Program-made: the position numbers and the translations under genes
Part shown: positions 1 through 8,571 of the stretch, one piece after another
Numbering within the stretch: position 1 is the stretch's first letter
Layout of the letters: each line of letters starts with the position of its first letter
Origin: Niveispirillum irakense DSM 11586
GTDB lineage: Bacteria; Pseudomonadota; Alphaproteobacteria; Azospirillales; Azospirillaceae
DNA length: 64,000 nt
NCBI RefSeq assembly: GCF_000429645.1
Contig: NZ_AUCG01000020.1
Span: forward strand, 186,001-250,000
Direction: 5' to 3'
The notes under the pieces: generated by a model
Databases searched by the model: none
Seen by the model: the letters and a program-made list of their open reading frames with translations, nothing else
Told to the model about the DNA's origin: nothing

Positions 1-835
1 CAATCTTGATGGAGCGCAGGCTACCAGTCTTGACGATGCCATTGGCCATCAACAGTGCATCGATCACACTGGAGAAGCTTGTCAGGGTAAAGCGACCAGG
101 TTCCCGCACTTCGCCCGTTACCAGGACACCGATGCTGCGCACGGAGCCAACAGATACGAACAGTTCGGTCTGGGAAAAGGCAGCCTGTGCCTGGGCGGTC
201 AGATCCTCACGGAACTCGTCAAAACGGCGACCAGCGGCGGCAACGGGCGCTATGTTTGGCAGAACGATGCGGCCTTCACGGTCCACGCGGGCCTGGACCG
301 TATTGTTGACCTGGCCGCGCAAGGTAACCACCAGTTCGTCGCCGATGCCCAGCACATAATCGTCTGGCACCGCACCGGACAGCAAACCGCCTGTAGAGGG
401 GGCGGAATTCGCGCTGAAATCATAGCCGAACTGGCGCAATCCCTCCCTGCGCAGTCCTTCCTCAGGACGGTCCTTATATTGGCTTTCCTTTTCGCCAATG
501 CGGTTCCTGTACTGGATTTCCAGGGATGATGGCGTTTCGTTTTCGTTGCGATATCCTGCGGCTTCCATGCGGGAATCGAATTGGGTGCCTCTCGTCCTGG
601 TCTGTAAGTCCTGCCCCTGACCTTGACCCTGTTGACGAACCTGATCAAGTGTGGGTGACGAGGTGCCCCGCTGCCCATATTGCTGCTGAAGGTCGCGGAG
701 ATTGACGCTACCGGTGGGAAGCTCGATCATCTGAGCAGTAACGGGCATTGAGGCGGCACTGACAAGAAGGCCTGCACATGCTAGACCCAGTTGCAGACGC
801 CGCTTTGTTACGCCGGCCTTGTACTCACGACGCAT
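1..835 (-). CDS. Polysaccharide export outer-membrane protein (OPX/Wza-like), 5' part only
   Basis: Reading leftward, an open frame of about 278 codons runs off the left edge with no stop, so the C-terminus is missing. Residues 1-35 form a signal peptide (MRREYKAG, basic KRR, hydrophobic core, ending VTAQ). A Gln/Arg-rich linker follows. From about residue 155 there is a polysaccharide-export domain (DDYVLGIGDELVVTLRGQV), then the start of an SLBB-like segment (GVLVTGEVREPGRFTL). Family members form the outer-membrane channel for capsule or exopolysaccharide. I chose the ATG at 835 because GGAG lies 6 nt upstream; an in-frame ATG at 847 has no comparable site. It is divergent from the YjbF-type lipoprotein gene, and the two candidate longest reading frames overlap. 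Together they suggest that a polysaccharide locus continues to the left. No other assignment seems likely. Confidence 0.85.
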   Translation of the reverse strand, partial: MRREYKAGVTKRRLQLGLACAGLLVSAASMPVTAQMIELPTGSVNLRDLQQQYGQRGTSSPTLDQVRQQGQGQGQDLQTRTRGTQFDSRMEAAGYRNENETPSSLEIQYRNRIGEKESQYKDRPEEGLRREGLRQFGYDFSANSAPSTGGLLSGAVPDDYVLGIGDELVVTLRGQVNNTVQARVDREGRIVLPNIAPVAAAGRRFDEFREDLTAQAQAAFSQTELFVSVGSVRSIGVLVTGEVREPGRFTLTSFSSVIDALLMANGIVKTGSLRSIKI

Positions 836-881
836 CGAGTTCTCCATGAATCATCCCAACCTAATGCCCAGGCTGACAGCA

Positions 882-1547
882 ATGCCAATCAATCGGCGTC
901 GTTGCCTTGGCCTGCTTGCCGGCCTTATGCCAGCGACTGCTTTGCCCGGATGTGCCCTGGTTAACACTGAATCTCCTTATTGGGCAACAGTGGGTGCGAT
1001 AGGGGGCGTCACGCATAGTTCGCCGGTTTCCCGGGCACAAGCAGATGCACTTCCTTATGCGTCGATTCTAGCGTCGTTCGATGACAGCCCGATTGCCTTC
1101 ATGGTCCTGGGTGATATTTCACAGGCTGGTGTGGCTTATTATTACAGCCAGGGACGACAGGTGCTGGGTCTGCGGGGGCCCTTTGTTGTCCACACCGTCG
1201 GCGTGCCGGGGGATTTGTCACACACCTCGTGGGAGGGTGCAGAGCCGCCAGACTTGCGGCAACTGGTGGGTAAGGAATGGCAGCGGCGCATCGATATTCA
1301 GTCTGCCGCCCTCTATCAAATACCTGTGCGCGGCCGGTTTTTCGCAGATGGGCGTGAGACCATAACCATTCTGGAGCGCAGCTACGATCTGGAGGTCATC
1401 CGGGAGGAGGTGGAGATGAGGGGCGAAAAGCCCTACACCAACCGCTATTGGATCGACCCGGTCACGGGCTTCTGCTGGAAATCCCACCAGCATATCCATG
1501 GTCGGGCAGCAGGATTGAATATAGAAGTGACCAAACCGGCAGGGTGA
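882..1547 (+). CDS. YjbF/GfcB-type group 4 capsule/exopolysaccharide lipoprotein
   Basis: From the ATG at 882 the protein is 221 aa and begins with a textbook lipoprotein signal: MPINRRRC, a hydrophobic stretch, and the lipobox LPGC. The body carries features typical of the YjbF/GfcB family, such as SPYWATVGAIGG near the N-terminus and a C-terminal RYWIDPVTGFCWKSHQ segment with a conserved Trp-Lys. Family members sit in group 4 capsule and yjbEFGH exopolysaccharide operons beside an OPX channel, which is exactly the neighbour here (head to head, start at 835). In-frame ATGs at 846 and 864, and a longer frame from 819, would collide with the divergent gene's start, so I prefer 882 although no strong ribosome site is visible. 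The family call is from memory of motifs, fairly confident. Confidence 0.75.
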   Translation: MPINRRRCLGLLAGLMPATALPGCALVNTESPYWATVGAIGGVTHSSPVSRAQADALPYASILASFDDSPIAFMVLGDISQAGVAYYYSQGRQVLGLRGPFVVHTVGVPGDLSHTSWEGAEPPDLRQLVGKEWQRRIDIQSAALYQIPVRGRFFADGRETITILERSYDLEVIREEVEMRGEKPYTNRYWIDPVTGFCWKSHQHIHGRAAGLNIEVTKPAG

Positions 1548-1702
1548 GCGGACAGCGCCATTGCATCCGTTTACCCGAGTCACTTCGCTTCAAGGGGCTG
1601 ACACTTCGACAAAGGCTGGCTTCGTACGCAAACTTCCCCCTGCGCTGGCCCCTTGTGTTACCCTCACTCCCCAGATCACCCTTTCTGCCAGGACTTTGTT
1701 GA

Positions 1703-1894
1703 ATGACCAAAATCCTTGAAATCCTCAAGCCCTATGGCCGCCCGACTCCCCGTGAGGAGGCCGTGCTCGATGCGATCCTGGAACAGGTGGGGCGCTCTGT
1801 CCTGAGCCCTGAGGATGCTATCGATCAGATTATTGAAAAATTGAACTGGCCGCTGGAACGGGCGGCTGCCGAGGTTGATGGTTATCTGGAGTGA
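1703..1894 (+). CDS. Small hypothetical protein, 63 aa
   Basis: A 63-codon ORF beginning MTKILEILKPYGRPTP, acidic and probably all-helical, with no membrane segment and no recognised domain. An AGGA lies about 10 nt before the ATG. The reading frame is free of competing genes, and it is followed by a GGGCCC-GTC-GGGCCC hairpin at about 1896-1910 that may end the transcript. It lies between the YjbF-type lipoprotein gene and a response regulator, on the same strand as both. Function unknown. It could still be a chance ORF, but its composition looks like real protein. Confidence 0.5.
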   Translation: MTKILEILKPYGRPTPREEAVLDAILEQVGRSVLSPEDAIDQIIEKLNWPLERAAAEVDGYLE

Positions 1895-1962
1895 TGGGCC
1901 CGTCGGGCCCCCACTATTGGGCATGATATGGCAGCTTTTTTCTCTTACTCTCTCATGACGCC

Positions 1963-2358
1963 ATGACCGTACCTTCTCTTTCCCGCATCCTTTACGTGGA
2001 TGATGAGGAGATGCTTCGGATGGTTGCCAATCTGGCCTTGACCCGAATCGGCAAGTTCACCGTGAAGCTCTGTGACAATGGTGCGGCGGCGGTCGCGGCA
2101 GCCAAAGATTTTCGACCAGATTTAATCATGCTGGACGTGATGATGCCGGGAATGGATGGGCCGGCGACCCTGCGGGCGCTGCAGGCCGACCCTGAAACAT
2201 CTTCCATCCCCGTCATCTTCCTGACCGCGAAGGCGCAACCCCGTGATGTCGAGATTTTCCGCGCGCTTGGTGTTGTGGATGTGATCGCCAAACCCTTCGA
2301 GCCAAAGGGCTTGGCGCAATCGATAAACATGGTGTGGAGCCGCCTGCACGCCGATTGA
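1963..2358 (+). CDS. Single-domain response regulator (CheY-like receiver)
   Basis: A 131-aa protein made of one receiver domain only. The acidic pair is in YVDDEEM (residues about 11-15), the phospho-acceptor is Asp58 in LDVMMPGMDG, the conserved Thr is in FLTAKAQ, and the Lys is in AKPFEP. There is no output domain, so it probably acts by protein contact or as a phosphorelay intermediate. A second receiver gene follows 190 bp downstream, and a large hybrid kinase with its own Hpt domain lies at 3676-6609, so a local phosphorelay is plausible but not shown. Confidence 0.9.
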   Translation: MTVPSLSRILYVDDEEMLRMVANLALTRIGKFTVKLCDNGAAAVAAAKDFRPDLIMLDVMMPGMDGPATLRALQADPETSSIPVIFLTAKAQPRDVEIFRALGVVDVIAKPFEPKGLAQSINMVWSRLHAD

Positions 2359-2552
2359 CCCTGTTCGGTTGGGGCGGTTCCCCAGTGGCGGATATGCCTT
2401 CCGCCCGAGCCCTTCGGGATGGCGGTCGACCCGCCTGTACCGGAAGGCCAAGACCATTATCAGTCGCGACTTTGCCCGCCTTATACGCTTCAATCCCCAG
2501 CGAATTGCACGCCCCATACCGGGGTCGCTATGCACCAACCGGGGGAAGCGAC

Positions 2553-2987
2553 ATGAAAGTTCTGATCGTTGAAGACGAGCCCTTCATCGCTGCCAGCGTT
2601 GAGCAGGCCCTGAATGCCGCGGGCATCACCGCTTATTCGGCGGCGAACGCTGCTGAGGCGCTGAAGCTAACGGAAAACATGGTATTCGATCTGGCGCTGC
2701 TGGATGTTCGGCTCGGCTATGGTGAAAGCGGGCTGATGCTGGCGGAAATGCTGCTTGAAAATCATGCCATCCCCACCCTCTTGCTCACGGGGTTGGACGA
2801 GTTGCCCGAGCATGTCGGCTCTTTCGTTCTCGGTGTGCTGCATAAGCCCTTCACGGGCGATGATGTCGTCCTTGCGGTTCATGCTGTGCGGGCTGCCGTA
2901 CAGGGGCGCGCCGTGGCGGCCAAGCCGCGGAGCCTTACATTTTATGGTGGCCGGGTCCGGACCACGGAAACAGGCCTTGTGGCCTGA
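2553..2987 (+). CDS. Single-domain response regulator
   Basis: A 144-aa receiver protein: MKVLIVEDEPFI at the start (acidic pair), phospho-acceptor Asp51 in LLDVRLGYGESG, Thr in LLLTGLDE, and Lys in LHKPFTGDD. The frame stays open upstream to 2334, but the ATG at 2553 has a strong GGGGGAA site about 5 nt away and gives the canonical receiver N-terminus. The C-terminal 30 residues are a short basic tail without a DNA-binding domain. This is the type of stand-alone receiver often seen near hybrid kinases. A strong hairpin at 3022-3050 ends the gene. Confidence 0.9.
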   Translation: MKVLIVEDEPFIAASVEQALNAAGITAYSAANAAEALKLTENMVFDLALLDVRLGYGESGLMLAEMLLENHAIPTLLLTGLDELPEHVGSFVLGVLHKPFTGDDVVLAVHAVRAAVQGRAVAAKPRSLTFYGGRVRTTETGLVA

Positions 2988-3021
2988 CCTTCAACGGGCA
3001 CGCTCCATTCAATTCAGGCAA

Positions 3022-3050
3022 AAAGGCCGGGCTGTTATCGCCCGGCCTTT
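3022..3050. terminator. Bidirectional hairpin terminator between convergent genes
   Basis: AAAGGCCGGGC, a 7-nt loop, then GCCCGGCCTTT: a perfect 11-bp stem with A and T flanks on both sides. It sits between the receiver gene (+, ends 2987) and the Rrf2 gene (-, ends 3092). Confidence 0.8.
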
Positions 3051-3091
3051 GTAATTGAGAGGGGCACCACAGAAACGGCCAGCCCGCCTGG

Positions 3092-3544
3092 TTAAATAAC
3101 AAAGTCCAGCGGTTGTGACAGGGAGTTGCGCCGCCGCGATGCTTCCGCCAGCGTGCAACGGTCCAGGACCGTGGCCATGGCATCCCTCGCTTTCAGCATG
3201 GCCCACCGGATGACACATGTGGCGGCATCGTCACAATCCGCGCAGGGTTCGAACTTCAGGCGGCTGGCGCACCGGATCGGAGCCAATGTGCCATCAATGA
3301 CGCGGATGATGTCGCCCACGGATAAATGCTCTGGCGCGCGTGCCAGCCGATAGCCGCCATGGCGTCCCCGCTGGCTGACCAACAGCCCCGCTTTGCGCAG
3401 ATCAAGCAGGATCGCTTCCAGGAACTTGCCTGGAATATTCTCAGCCGTCGCGATTTCCGCGATCTGGATGGTGTTGTCGTCCCCGTAATGGTCGGCAAGA
3501 TGGATGCAGGCGCGAAGGGCGTATTTCGCCCGCTGGGTCAACAT
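3092..3544 (-). CDS. Rrf2-family transcriptional regulator
   Basis: From MLTQRAKYALRACIHLA, 150 aa. The N-terminal winged helix-turn-helix matches Rrf2 proteins (IAEIATAENIPGKFLEAIL, then LLVSQRGRHGGYRLAR). Four cysteines lie at residues 92, 101, 104 and 110, in the region where IscR and NsrR hold an iron-sulfur cluster, so redox, iron or NO sensing is plausible. The longer frame to 3622 adds a Pro/Gly-rich stretch not typical of the family, hence the start at 3544. It is convergent with the receiver gene and lies downstream of, and on the same strand as, the hybrid kinase. Its target is unknown; no nearby Fe-S biogenesis genes are visible. Confidence 0.88.
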   Translation of the reverse strand: MLTQRAKYALRACIHLADHYGDDNTIQIAEIATAENIPGKFLEAILLDLRKAGLLVSQRGRHGGYRLARAPEHLSVGDIIRVIDGTLAPIRCASRLKFEPCADCDDAATCVIRWAMLKARDAMATVLDRCTLAEASRRRNSLSQPLDFVI

Positions 3545-3675
3545 CGTGGGAGCACTTCCAAACGCACGGGGTGAAGGACCTGACTCTTTTTTGGCCCCTG
3601 AAGGTGGCAATATCAAGCCCATGCGGACAATGCCACATGGATTTTCATATGGCTGTGACCTTCGGGCCCGATGGA

Positions 3676-6609
3676 CTATGCCCGCGCTGCCAGGGCTGGC
3701 AGATAATCTGCCAGGGCTGCCAGCCCTCTGTCGGCCGCCCTGACAAGCTCATCAAGCCTCTGGGCGATCTCTGCGAGGGGGCGATTATCTTCACAGGCCT
3801 CCTCAAGGGCCTTCGCGGAGGCTGACATTTCCATCAGGCCGAAATTTCCGGCCAGGGAGATAATGGCGTGGGCGTTGGTGCCGATCTGATCCAGGCCCAT
3901 CTCTTCCTGCCGCAGGTGTGCAACACGCGATTTCAGCGTTTCGGAGACTTCGGCCAGCATGGCTTGAAGGGCATCGGCCCCCATCAGCTCTTCCAACTGT
4001 ACCAGCATATCCTCCAGCACCACGGGCGGTAGCGGGCTTTCCTGGTCTGTTTCGGTGGAGGGGGCTGGGGCGACGGTATTTTCCGTCTCCCCCGTTGCGC
4101 TGGCGCCCAATCGCTGTGACCAGCGTGCCAGCACGGCCACCAGATGGGCGGCTTCGATCGGCTTGGCGATATGATCATTCATGCCGGCCTGCCGGCAGCG
4201 CTCCACCTCTGCCGGCAGGGCATTGGCCGTCAGGGCGACGATGGGGATATGGCCGGCGGGTGGGGGCAGGGCCCGGATGCATCGCGTGGCCTCCAGCCCA
4301 TCCATGCCCGGCATCTGCACATCCATCAGGACGAGATCAAAATCGCCCGTCTGCACTGCCGCCACCGCGCCATCACCATCGCTTACCATCACGACCATGT
4401 GGCCGGCGCGTTCCAGGATCGCCCGGACCAGAAGCTGGTTAACGGGCAGGTCCTCGGCCACCAGGATGCGCAGTGACCGCCCCTGGGCAACCGCCTGATC
4501 GACGGCGGGCAGGGGGGGCTCCGGTGCGTGGGCGGGCGGTGCGGCGGGGCGCAGGGGGATTTCCACCCAGAACAGGCTTCCCCGCCCTGGTACACTATCG
4601 ACCCCGATCTCTCCCCCCATCAGGCCCAGCAATCGACGGCAGATGGCAAGACCCAAGCCGGTGCCGCCATAACGGCGGGCTGTAGAGGCATCGGCCTGAT
4701 GGAACGGCTCGAACAGGGTGCAAAGACGTTCAGGCACGACGCCGATACCAGAATCTTCTACGGCTATCCGCAGCAAGGCTGGGCCTTCCGCCGGCATCTT
4801 GATCCCGGCTGACAGGCGCACATGGCCCCGCTCGGTGAATTTCACGGCATTGTTCAGCAGGTTCAGCACGATCTGGCGCAGCCGCGTAGGATCAAGCATC
4901 AACCAGGGCGGCAGGTCGGGGGCGATATCCAGGCTCAGCGCCAGACGTTTCTCCGCCGCCATGGGGCGTACCAGATCGGCGCAGGTTTGCAGCAGCCCGA
5001 CAATGTCGGCGGGCAGTTCTTCCAGTTCCAGGCGACCGGCCTCAATCTTGGAAAAATCCAGCACGTCATTGATGACGGCCAGCAATGTGCGCCCTGCCTC
5101 TGCCTGCAGGCGGATATAGTGGCGGCGCTCTTGTTCGGGCAGGTCGGCGGTCAGGAGCAGATCTGCAAAGCCGATCACCGCGTTCAGCGGTGTGCGCAAT
5201 TCGTGGCTGACGGTGGCGAGGAAGTCGCTTTTGGCATGGGCGGCCTTTTCCGCCTCCATGCGCGCCTGACGCAGGGCTTCTTCCTGGATCGCCGCGTCTG
5301 TGACATCGCTGACAACCCCGAAAAGGGCGACCGGTTCGCCGGCCTCGGAAAATTCGACCATGCCGCGGGCGATGATGGTGCATCGCTTGCCATCCGGTCG
5401 CCGTACCCGCAGCGGCGCTTCGTAGGAGCCGCCATCGGCCATCGCGGCCCGCATCAGCATTGCCAGCTTGTCCTGGTCTTCCTTCTCATAGACCTTGGTG
5501 ACATTCTCATAGGTCGGGGTGAAGCTCTGCCTGTCGACGCCATGGATGCGATAGATTTCATCAGACCAGAAGACGGTCTGTTCTTTCAGGTTGATGCGCC
5601 AATGCCCGATGCGGGCGACCTGTTCGGCCAACCGCAAGCGCCGGTTCGCTTCCGCCAGATCGCGCGCCTGGGCCTTGCCGCGGCGCCCCTCTTGGCAGAG
5701 CAGGAAAAAGAAGACGCCGAAAATGAAGGAGCACAGCAGGCCCACACCGATGGTCCAGAAGGCCAGTTGCCGCCAGGGCATCAGGCTCTCTTTCTCGGAC
5801 CGGCAGACAAGCGCGATCAGGGGATAGTGATGGACGGTGCGATAGGCCGCGATCAGCCTGTTATGGGGGCCTTCCCGTTGCAGGGTGCCGTCTGGCTGCC
5901 GTCTGGCCTGCTCCATGGTTGGCAGGGCAAGCGTATCGACGCCGATCTGTCCCCGCTGCGAAGGCCCGGCCCGGGTGCGGACAATGCCGTCGGTGCCGAT
6001 GATGGCCAGGGCACCATCACGCCCGAGGTTGAGCTGGTGCCGGAAGGAAGAAACATAGAAGGGATCGACTGTGACCAGGGCTATCCCGCCGAACGTCACG
6101 TCGCCATTGGCACCGATGCGGTTGATGCGGATACTGACCGGCAGAATCCAGCGCCCATCCTCCCCCTCCCGGACAGGGGGCGCAATCAGGATATCGTGTA
6201 AATCACGCTCCACATGCCTGGCGACTTCCGGCTGTATCAGGAAGTGGCGCAGCGCCTGGGCGCCAATGATTCCTGGTCGGCTGGAGGCGACGGGCGTGCC
6301 GGCGTCATCGAACAAGGTGACTTCCAGAGCAAAGCCCGGTGGCAGGCTCTGCCGCGCCAGCAAGGACGTAAGGTCGGCCGGAACGCCTGTGCCTTCCGCG
6401 TCCGCCTTGACCGTTTGCAGAAGCTGCTCAACGGCGGAAAAAAGCCAGAAAGTCTGCTCCTCCAGGGTCAGGGAGAGATTGACCAGATCATGCTGGGCAA
6501 GGCGCAGGGTACGCTCGCGCTCCGACACGAGAAAGGCAGCAAGCCCCGCCCAGAGGATGGCGAGTGCCGCAACCAAGGCCACAAAGGGCCTTTCGTGAAA
6601 AAAGCGCAT
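3676..6609 (-). CDS. Hybrid sensor histidine kinase (sensor-PAS-HisKA-HATPase-REC-Hpt)
   Basis: A 977-aa membrane kinase. TM1 is at about residues 8-28. A large periplasmic sensor region follows (Cache-like by layout, not proven), with TM2 near 285-310. Next come a PAS domain (about 335-445, HWRINL...VFWSDEIYRIHG), HisKA with phospho-accepting His469 in TVSHELRTPL, and HATPase with NLLNNAVKFTE, DSGIGV and GGTGLGLAI. A receiver carries Asp763 in LMDVQMPGMDG, and a C-terminal Hpt domain has His914 in NAHAIISLAGNFG, which differs from the usual AHxLKGS. The frame extends to 6687, but GAGGG lies 6 nt before the ATG at 6609. The internal Hpt means it can pass phosphate onward, perhaps to the two stand-alone receivers just beyond. 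The ligand is unknown. Confidence 0.9.
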   Translation of the reverse strand: MRFFHERPFVALVAALAILWAGLAAFLVSERERTLRLAQHDLVNLSLTLEEQTFWLFSAVEQLLQTVKADAEGTGVPADLTSLLARQSLPPGFALEVTLFDDAGTPVASSRPGIIGAQALRHFLIQPEVARHVERDLHDILIAPPVREGEDGRWILPVSIRINRIGANGDVTFGGIALVTVDPFYVSSFRHQLNLGRDGALAIIGTDGIVRTRAGPSQRGQIGVDTLALPTMEQARRQPDGTLQREGPHNRLIAAYRTVHHYPLIALVCRSEKESLMPWRQLAFWTIGVGLLCSFIFGVFFFLLCQEGRRGKAQARDLAEANRRLRLAEQVARIGHWRINLKEQTVFWSDEIYRIHGVDRQSFTPTYENVTKVYEKEDQDKLAMLMRAAMADGGSYEAPLRVRRPDGKRCTIIARGMVEFSEAGEPVALFGVVSDVTDAAIQEEALRQARMEAEKAAHAKSDFLATVSHELRTPLNAVIGFADLLLTADLPEQERRHYIRLQAEAGRTLLAVINDVLDFSKIEAGRLELEELPADIVGLLQTCADLVRPMAAEKRLALSLDIAPDLPPWLMLDPTRLRQIVLNLLNNAVKFTERGHVRLSAGIKMPAEGPALLRIAVEDSGIGVVPERLCTLFEPFHQADASTARRYGGTGLGLAICRRLLGLMGGEIGVDSVPGRGSLFWVEIPLRPAAPPAHAPEPPLPAVDQAVAQGRSLRILVAEDLPVNQLLVRAILERAGHMVVMVSDGDGAVAAVQTGDFDLVLMDVQMPGMDGLEATRCIRALPPPAGHIPIVALTANALPAEVERCRQAGMNDHIAKPIEAAHLVAVLARWSQRLGASATGETENTVAPAPSTETDQESPLPPVVLEDMLVQLEELMGADALQAMLAEVSETLKSRVAHLRQEEMGLDQIGTNAHAIISLAGNFGLMEMSASAKALEEACEDNRPLAEIAQRLDELVRAADRGLAALADYLPALAARA

Positions 6610-6723
6610 CCACCACCCTCGAGAGGTCCATTTATGGACAGTCTCTACCAACCGCGATAAATAGCAATATCTCCCATTTGCTGCCAAATATTGAAAGGTC
6701 GCTTCTGGTTTCCCGCCCCTTTG

Positions 6724-7269
6724 TCACACCGGTTCGCCGGGATAGGTGATTTCCTCAACCACGATCTCGCGCCGCCCGGCCGGGGTGCGTATGGCGACAG
6801 TGTCGCCTATTTCCGCCTTCAGCAGTGCGCGTGCGATGGGAGAGACCCAGGATACTTTGCCCTGGTCCATATCCGCCTCGTCCACGCCGACGATGGTGAT
6901 GGTTTTTTCGCTGCCATCCTCTTGTGAATAGGTGACGGTCGCACCAAAAAAAACGCGGGACCGGTTGGTCTGGCGGGTAGGGTCGACGATTTCCGACCGT
7001 TCGATACGTTTACGCAAAAACCGCACCCGGCGGTCTATTTCGCGCAGGCGTTTTTTGCCATATAGGTAATCACCATTTTCCGACCGGTCGCCATTCCCGG
7101 CCGCCCATGAAACGATCTCAACAATACGGGGCCGCTCGACCCGCCAGAGCGCATCCAGCTCATCGGCCAGCGCCTTGTAGCCTTGTGGCGTGACATAATT
7201 CTTCGTGCCCGGCGCCAGTCCGGCGTCGCCTTCATCTTCATCATCTTCGTCAAATACTTGCTTTTCCAT
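6724..7269 (-). CDS. greB: Transcription elongation factor GreB
   Basis: A 181-aa protein. After a very acidic N-terminus (EDDEDEGDAG) comes the Gre coiled coil (YVTPQGYKALADELDALW). The tip motif GDRSENGDYLYGKKRLREID carries the Asp and Glu that bring Mg2+ into the RNA polymerase secondary channel for transcript cleavage. The C-terminal FKBP-like domain is complete (VFFGATVTYSQEDGSE, IGDTVAIRTPAGRREI). The YLYGKK spelling favours GreB over GreA. The start at 7269 has GAGGA about 6 nt upstream; the longer frame to 7338 is not family-like. Opposite-strand ORFs here are shadows. Confidence 0.93.
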   Translation of the reverse strand: MEKQVFDEDDEDEGDAGLAPGTKNYVTPQGYKALADELDALWRVERPRIVEIVSWAAGNGDRSENGDYLYGKKRLREIDRRVRFLRKRIERSEIVDPTRQTNRSRVFFGATVTYSQEDGSEKTITIVGVDEADMDQGKVSWVSPIARALLKAEIGDTVAIRTPAGRREIVVEEITYPGEPV

Positions 7270-7377
7270 CAATTCCTCGAAAAATATCCGGGCAGGCGCG
7301 CACTGTGGCGTCGCTTGCCTGTCCTGGCAAGGCGGCAAAAGGGGGCGTTCATTGATATCCCCTTGGCGGTCCCGGGG

Positions 7378-8274
7378 TCATCGGCCCTGCAACGGGGGCA
7401 CGTCCTTATCCTGTGCGCGCAGACCGGCGAAAAAGGCGCTTATCCGCTCCCTCCCGGTTGCCCGCATCCTTCCCTGCGCCAGCATGGCCAGGCTGCGGCC
7501 GATAAACAGGGCGCAACGGAAGGCGAAATAAGCAAAACCGGGAATGCCCCCCTGCGGATGTACAAGATATTGCCCCACCAGATAGCCTTGACCATAGGCA
7601 TATCGCGCCACTTTTTCAGACAGGTCCGGGCGCGGCAACCGCGCCACCGGGGCGGAGAGAAAAGGGATACGGCGCAGATGGTTGCGCGCCACAATCTGAT
7701 AAATCAGTCGGGAATCCTCCCCCGCCTGATGCCGGGAGGCGGTACCAGGGCCGATCGTCTCCAGAAAGCGCAAGGGGCCGAGCGCCTCTGCACGCATCAT
7801 GGATGACCACAGGAAACCGCGATAAATGAGGAAAGCTGCGCCGACGCTGCCGATCTCACAATGATCCGGGTCCGGCATATCGGTCCTGAAGGCCACCGGG
7901 GCGCTGACAAGCAGATCATGCTGAAGCTGCGTGACCGCCGCCGCCAGAAAGGCGGCCCCTGGCCGCACCGCGACATCCACGAACATCAGGGCATCGACCC
8001 TGCCGGCCAGATGATCAAGGGCCCGGTTCCGTGCCCGTGCCACGCCACGTCCCTCCAGATACAGGATTTCCACATCCGTCGTGACCGCCAGTTCCGGCAT
8101 CGGCATGCCGGGCGATGGTTGAAGCACCACAATAATATGCGGGACGATCATGGGGACGGCGGCGACGGCTGTACGCAACCGGTCCAGGCATGCCGCCAGT
8201 AATTGATGTTCCTCCGCCAGGGCCGGAATGATGAAGCCGACACGGACCGGCCGCGCCTGCACAGGGGGGCCCAT
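7378..8274 (-). CDS. Family 2-like glycosyltransferase
   Basis: From the ATG at 8274, 298 aa. The N-terminus VRVGFIIPALAEEHQLLAAC is the nucleotide-binding beta-alpha start of GT-A/GT2 enzymes. Further on are VARARNRALDHL and ALMFVDVAVRPG, where a metal-binding DxD would usually sit (here DV), and later a GEDSRLIYQI segment (ED motif). The C-terminal third (FAYFAFRCALFIGRSLAML) may contact the membrane. It is divergent from the methyltransferase gene and near ugd and the epimerase, which suggests surface-glycan synthesis. The missing clear second Asp in the metal site makes the exact sugar chemistry uncertain. GAGGG lies 8 nt before the start. Confidence 0.75.
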   Translation of the reverse strand: MGPPVQARPVRVGFIIPALAEEHQLLAACLDRLRTAVAAVPMIVPHIIVVLQPSPGMPMPELAVTTDVEILYLEGRGVARARNRALDHLAGRVDALMFVDVAVRPGAAFLAAAVTQLQHDLLVSAPVAFRTDMPDPDHCEIGSVGAAFLIYRGFLWSSMMRAEALGPLRFLETIGPGTASRHQAGEDSRLIYQIVARNHLRRIPFLSAPVARLPRPDLSEKVARYAYGQGYLVGQYLVHPQGGIPGFAYFAFRCALFIGRSLAMLAQGRMRATGRERISAFFAGLRAQDKDVPPLQGR

Positions 8275-8571
8275 TATGCCGCCCTCGCGTCGGATTGATG
8301 TGCCAGGGATGACATTGACATGGGATCGATAAAAGCCGGTCGCGGGTAAGTGGATGGAAAGCAAATGCCTTTGCATATTCCCATGCCGGGCACAACCGTG
8401 CTGCCGGATGAAAAGGGCAATGGCCATCCTTTATCCCGGCGATGGCGGACCCGTTTCCGCCATACCATGCGTTGCCACCGCTTGGGTGGAACGTGTATGA
8501 CCTTTGGTAGTGATGCCGTCGGGGTGCAAGGATTGGTGGCGGCCAGGGCAACTTCAAGGGAAGATTTTAAC

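Noticed and set aside
250-678. 142-codon minus-strand ORF near the left edge
   Set aside because: A different minus-strand frame over the same bases encodes the export protein with signal peptide and domain motifs.
4822-6201. 459-codon plus-strand frame opposite the hybrid kinase
   Set aside because: Shadow frame without recognisable domain content.
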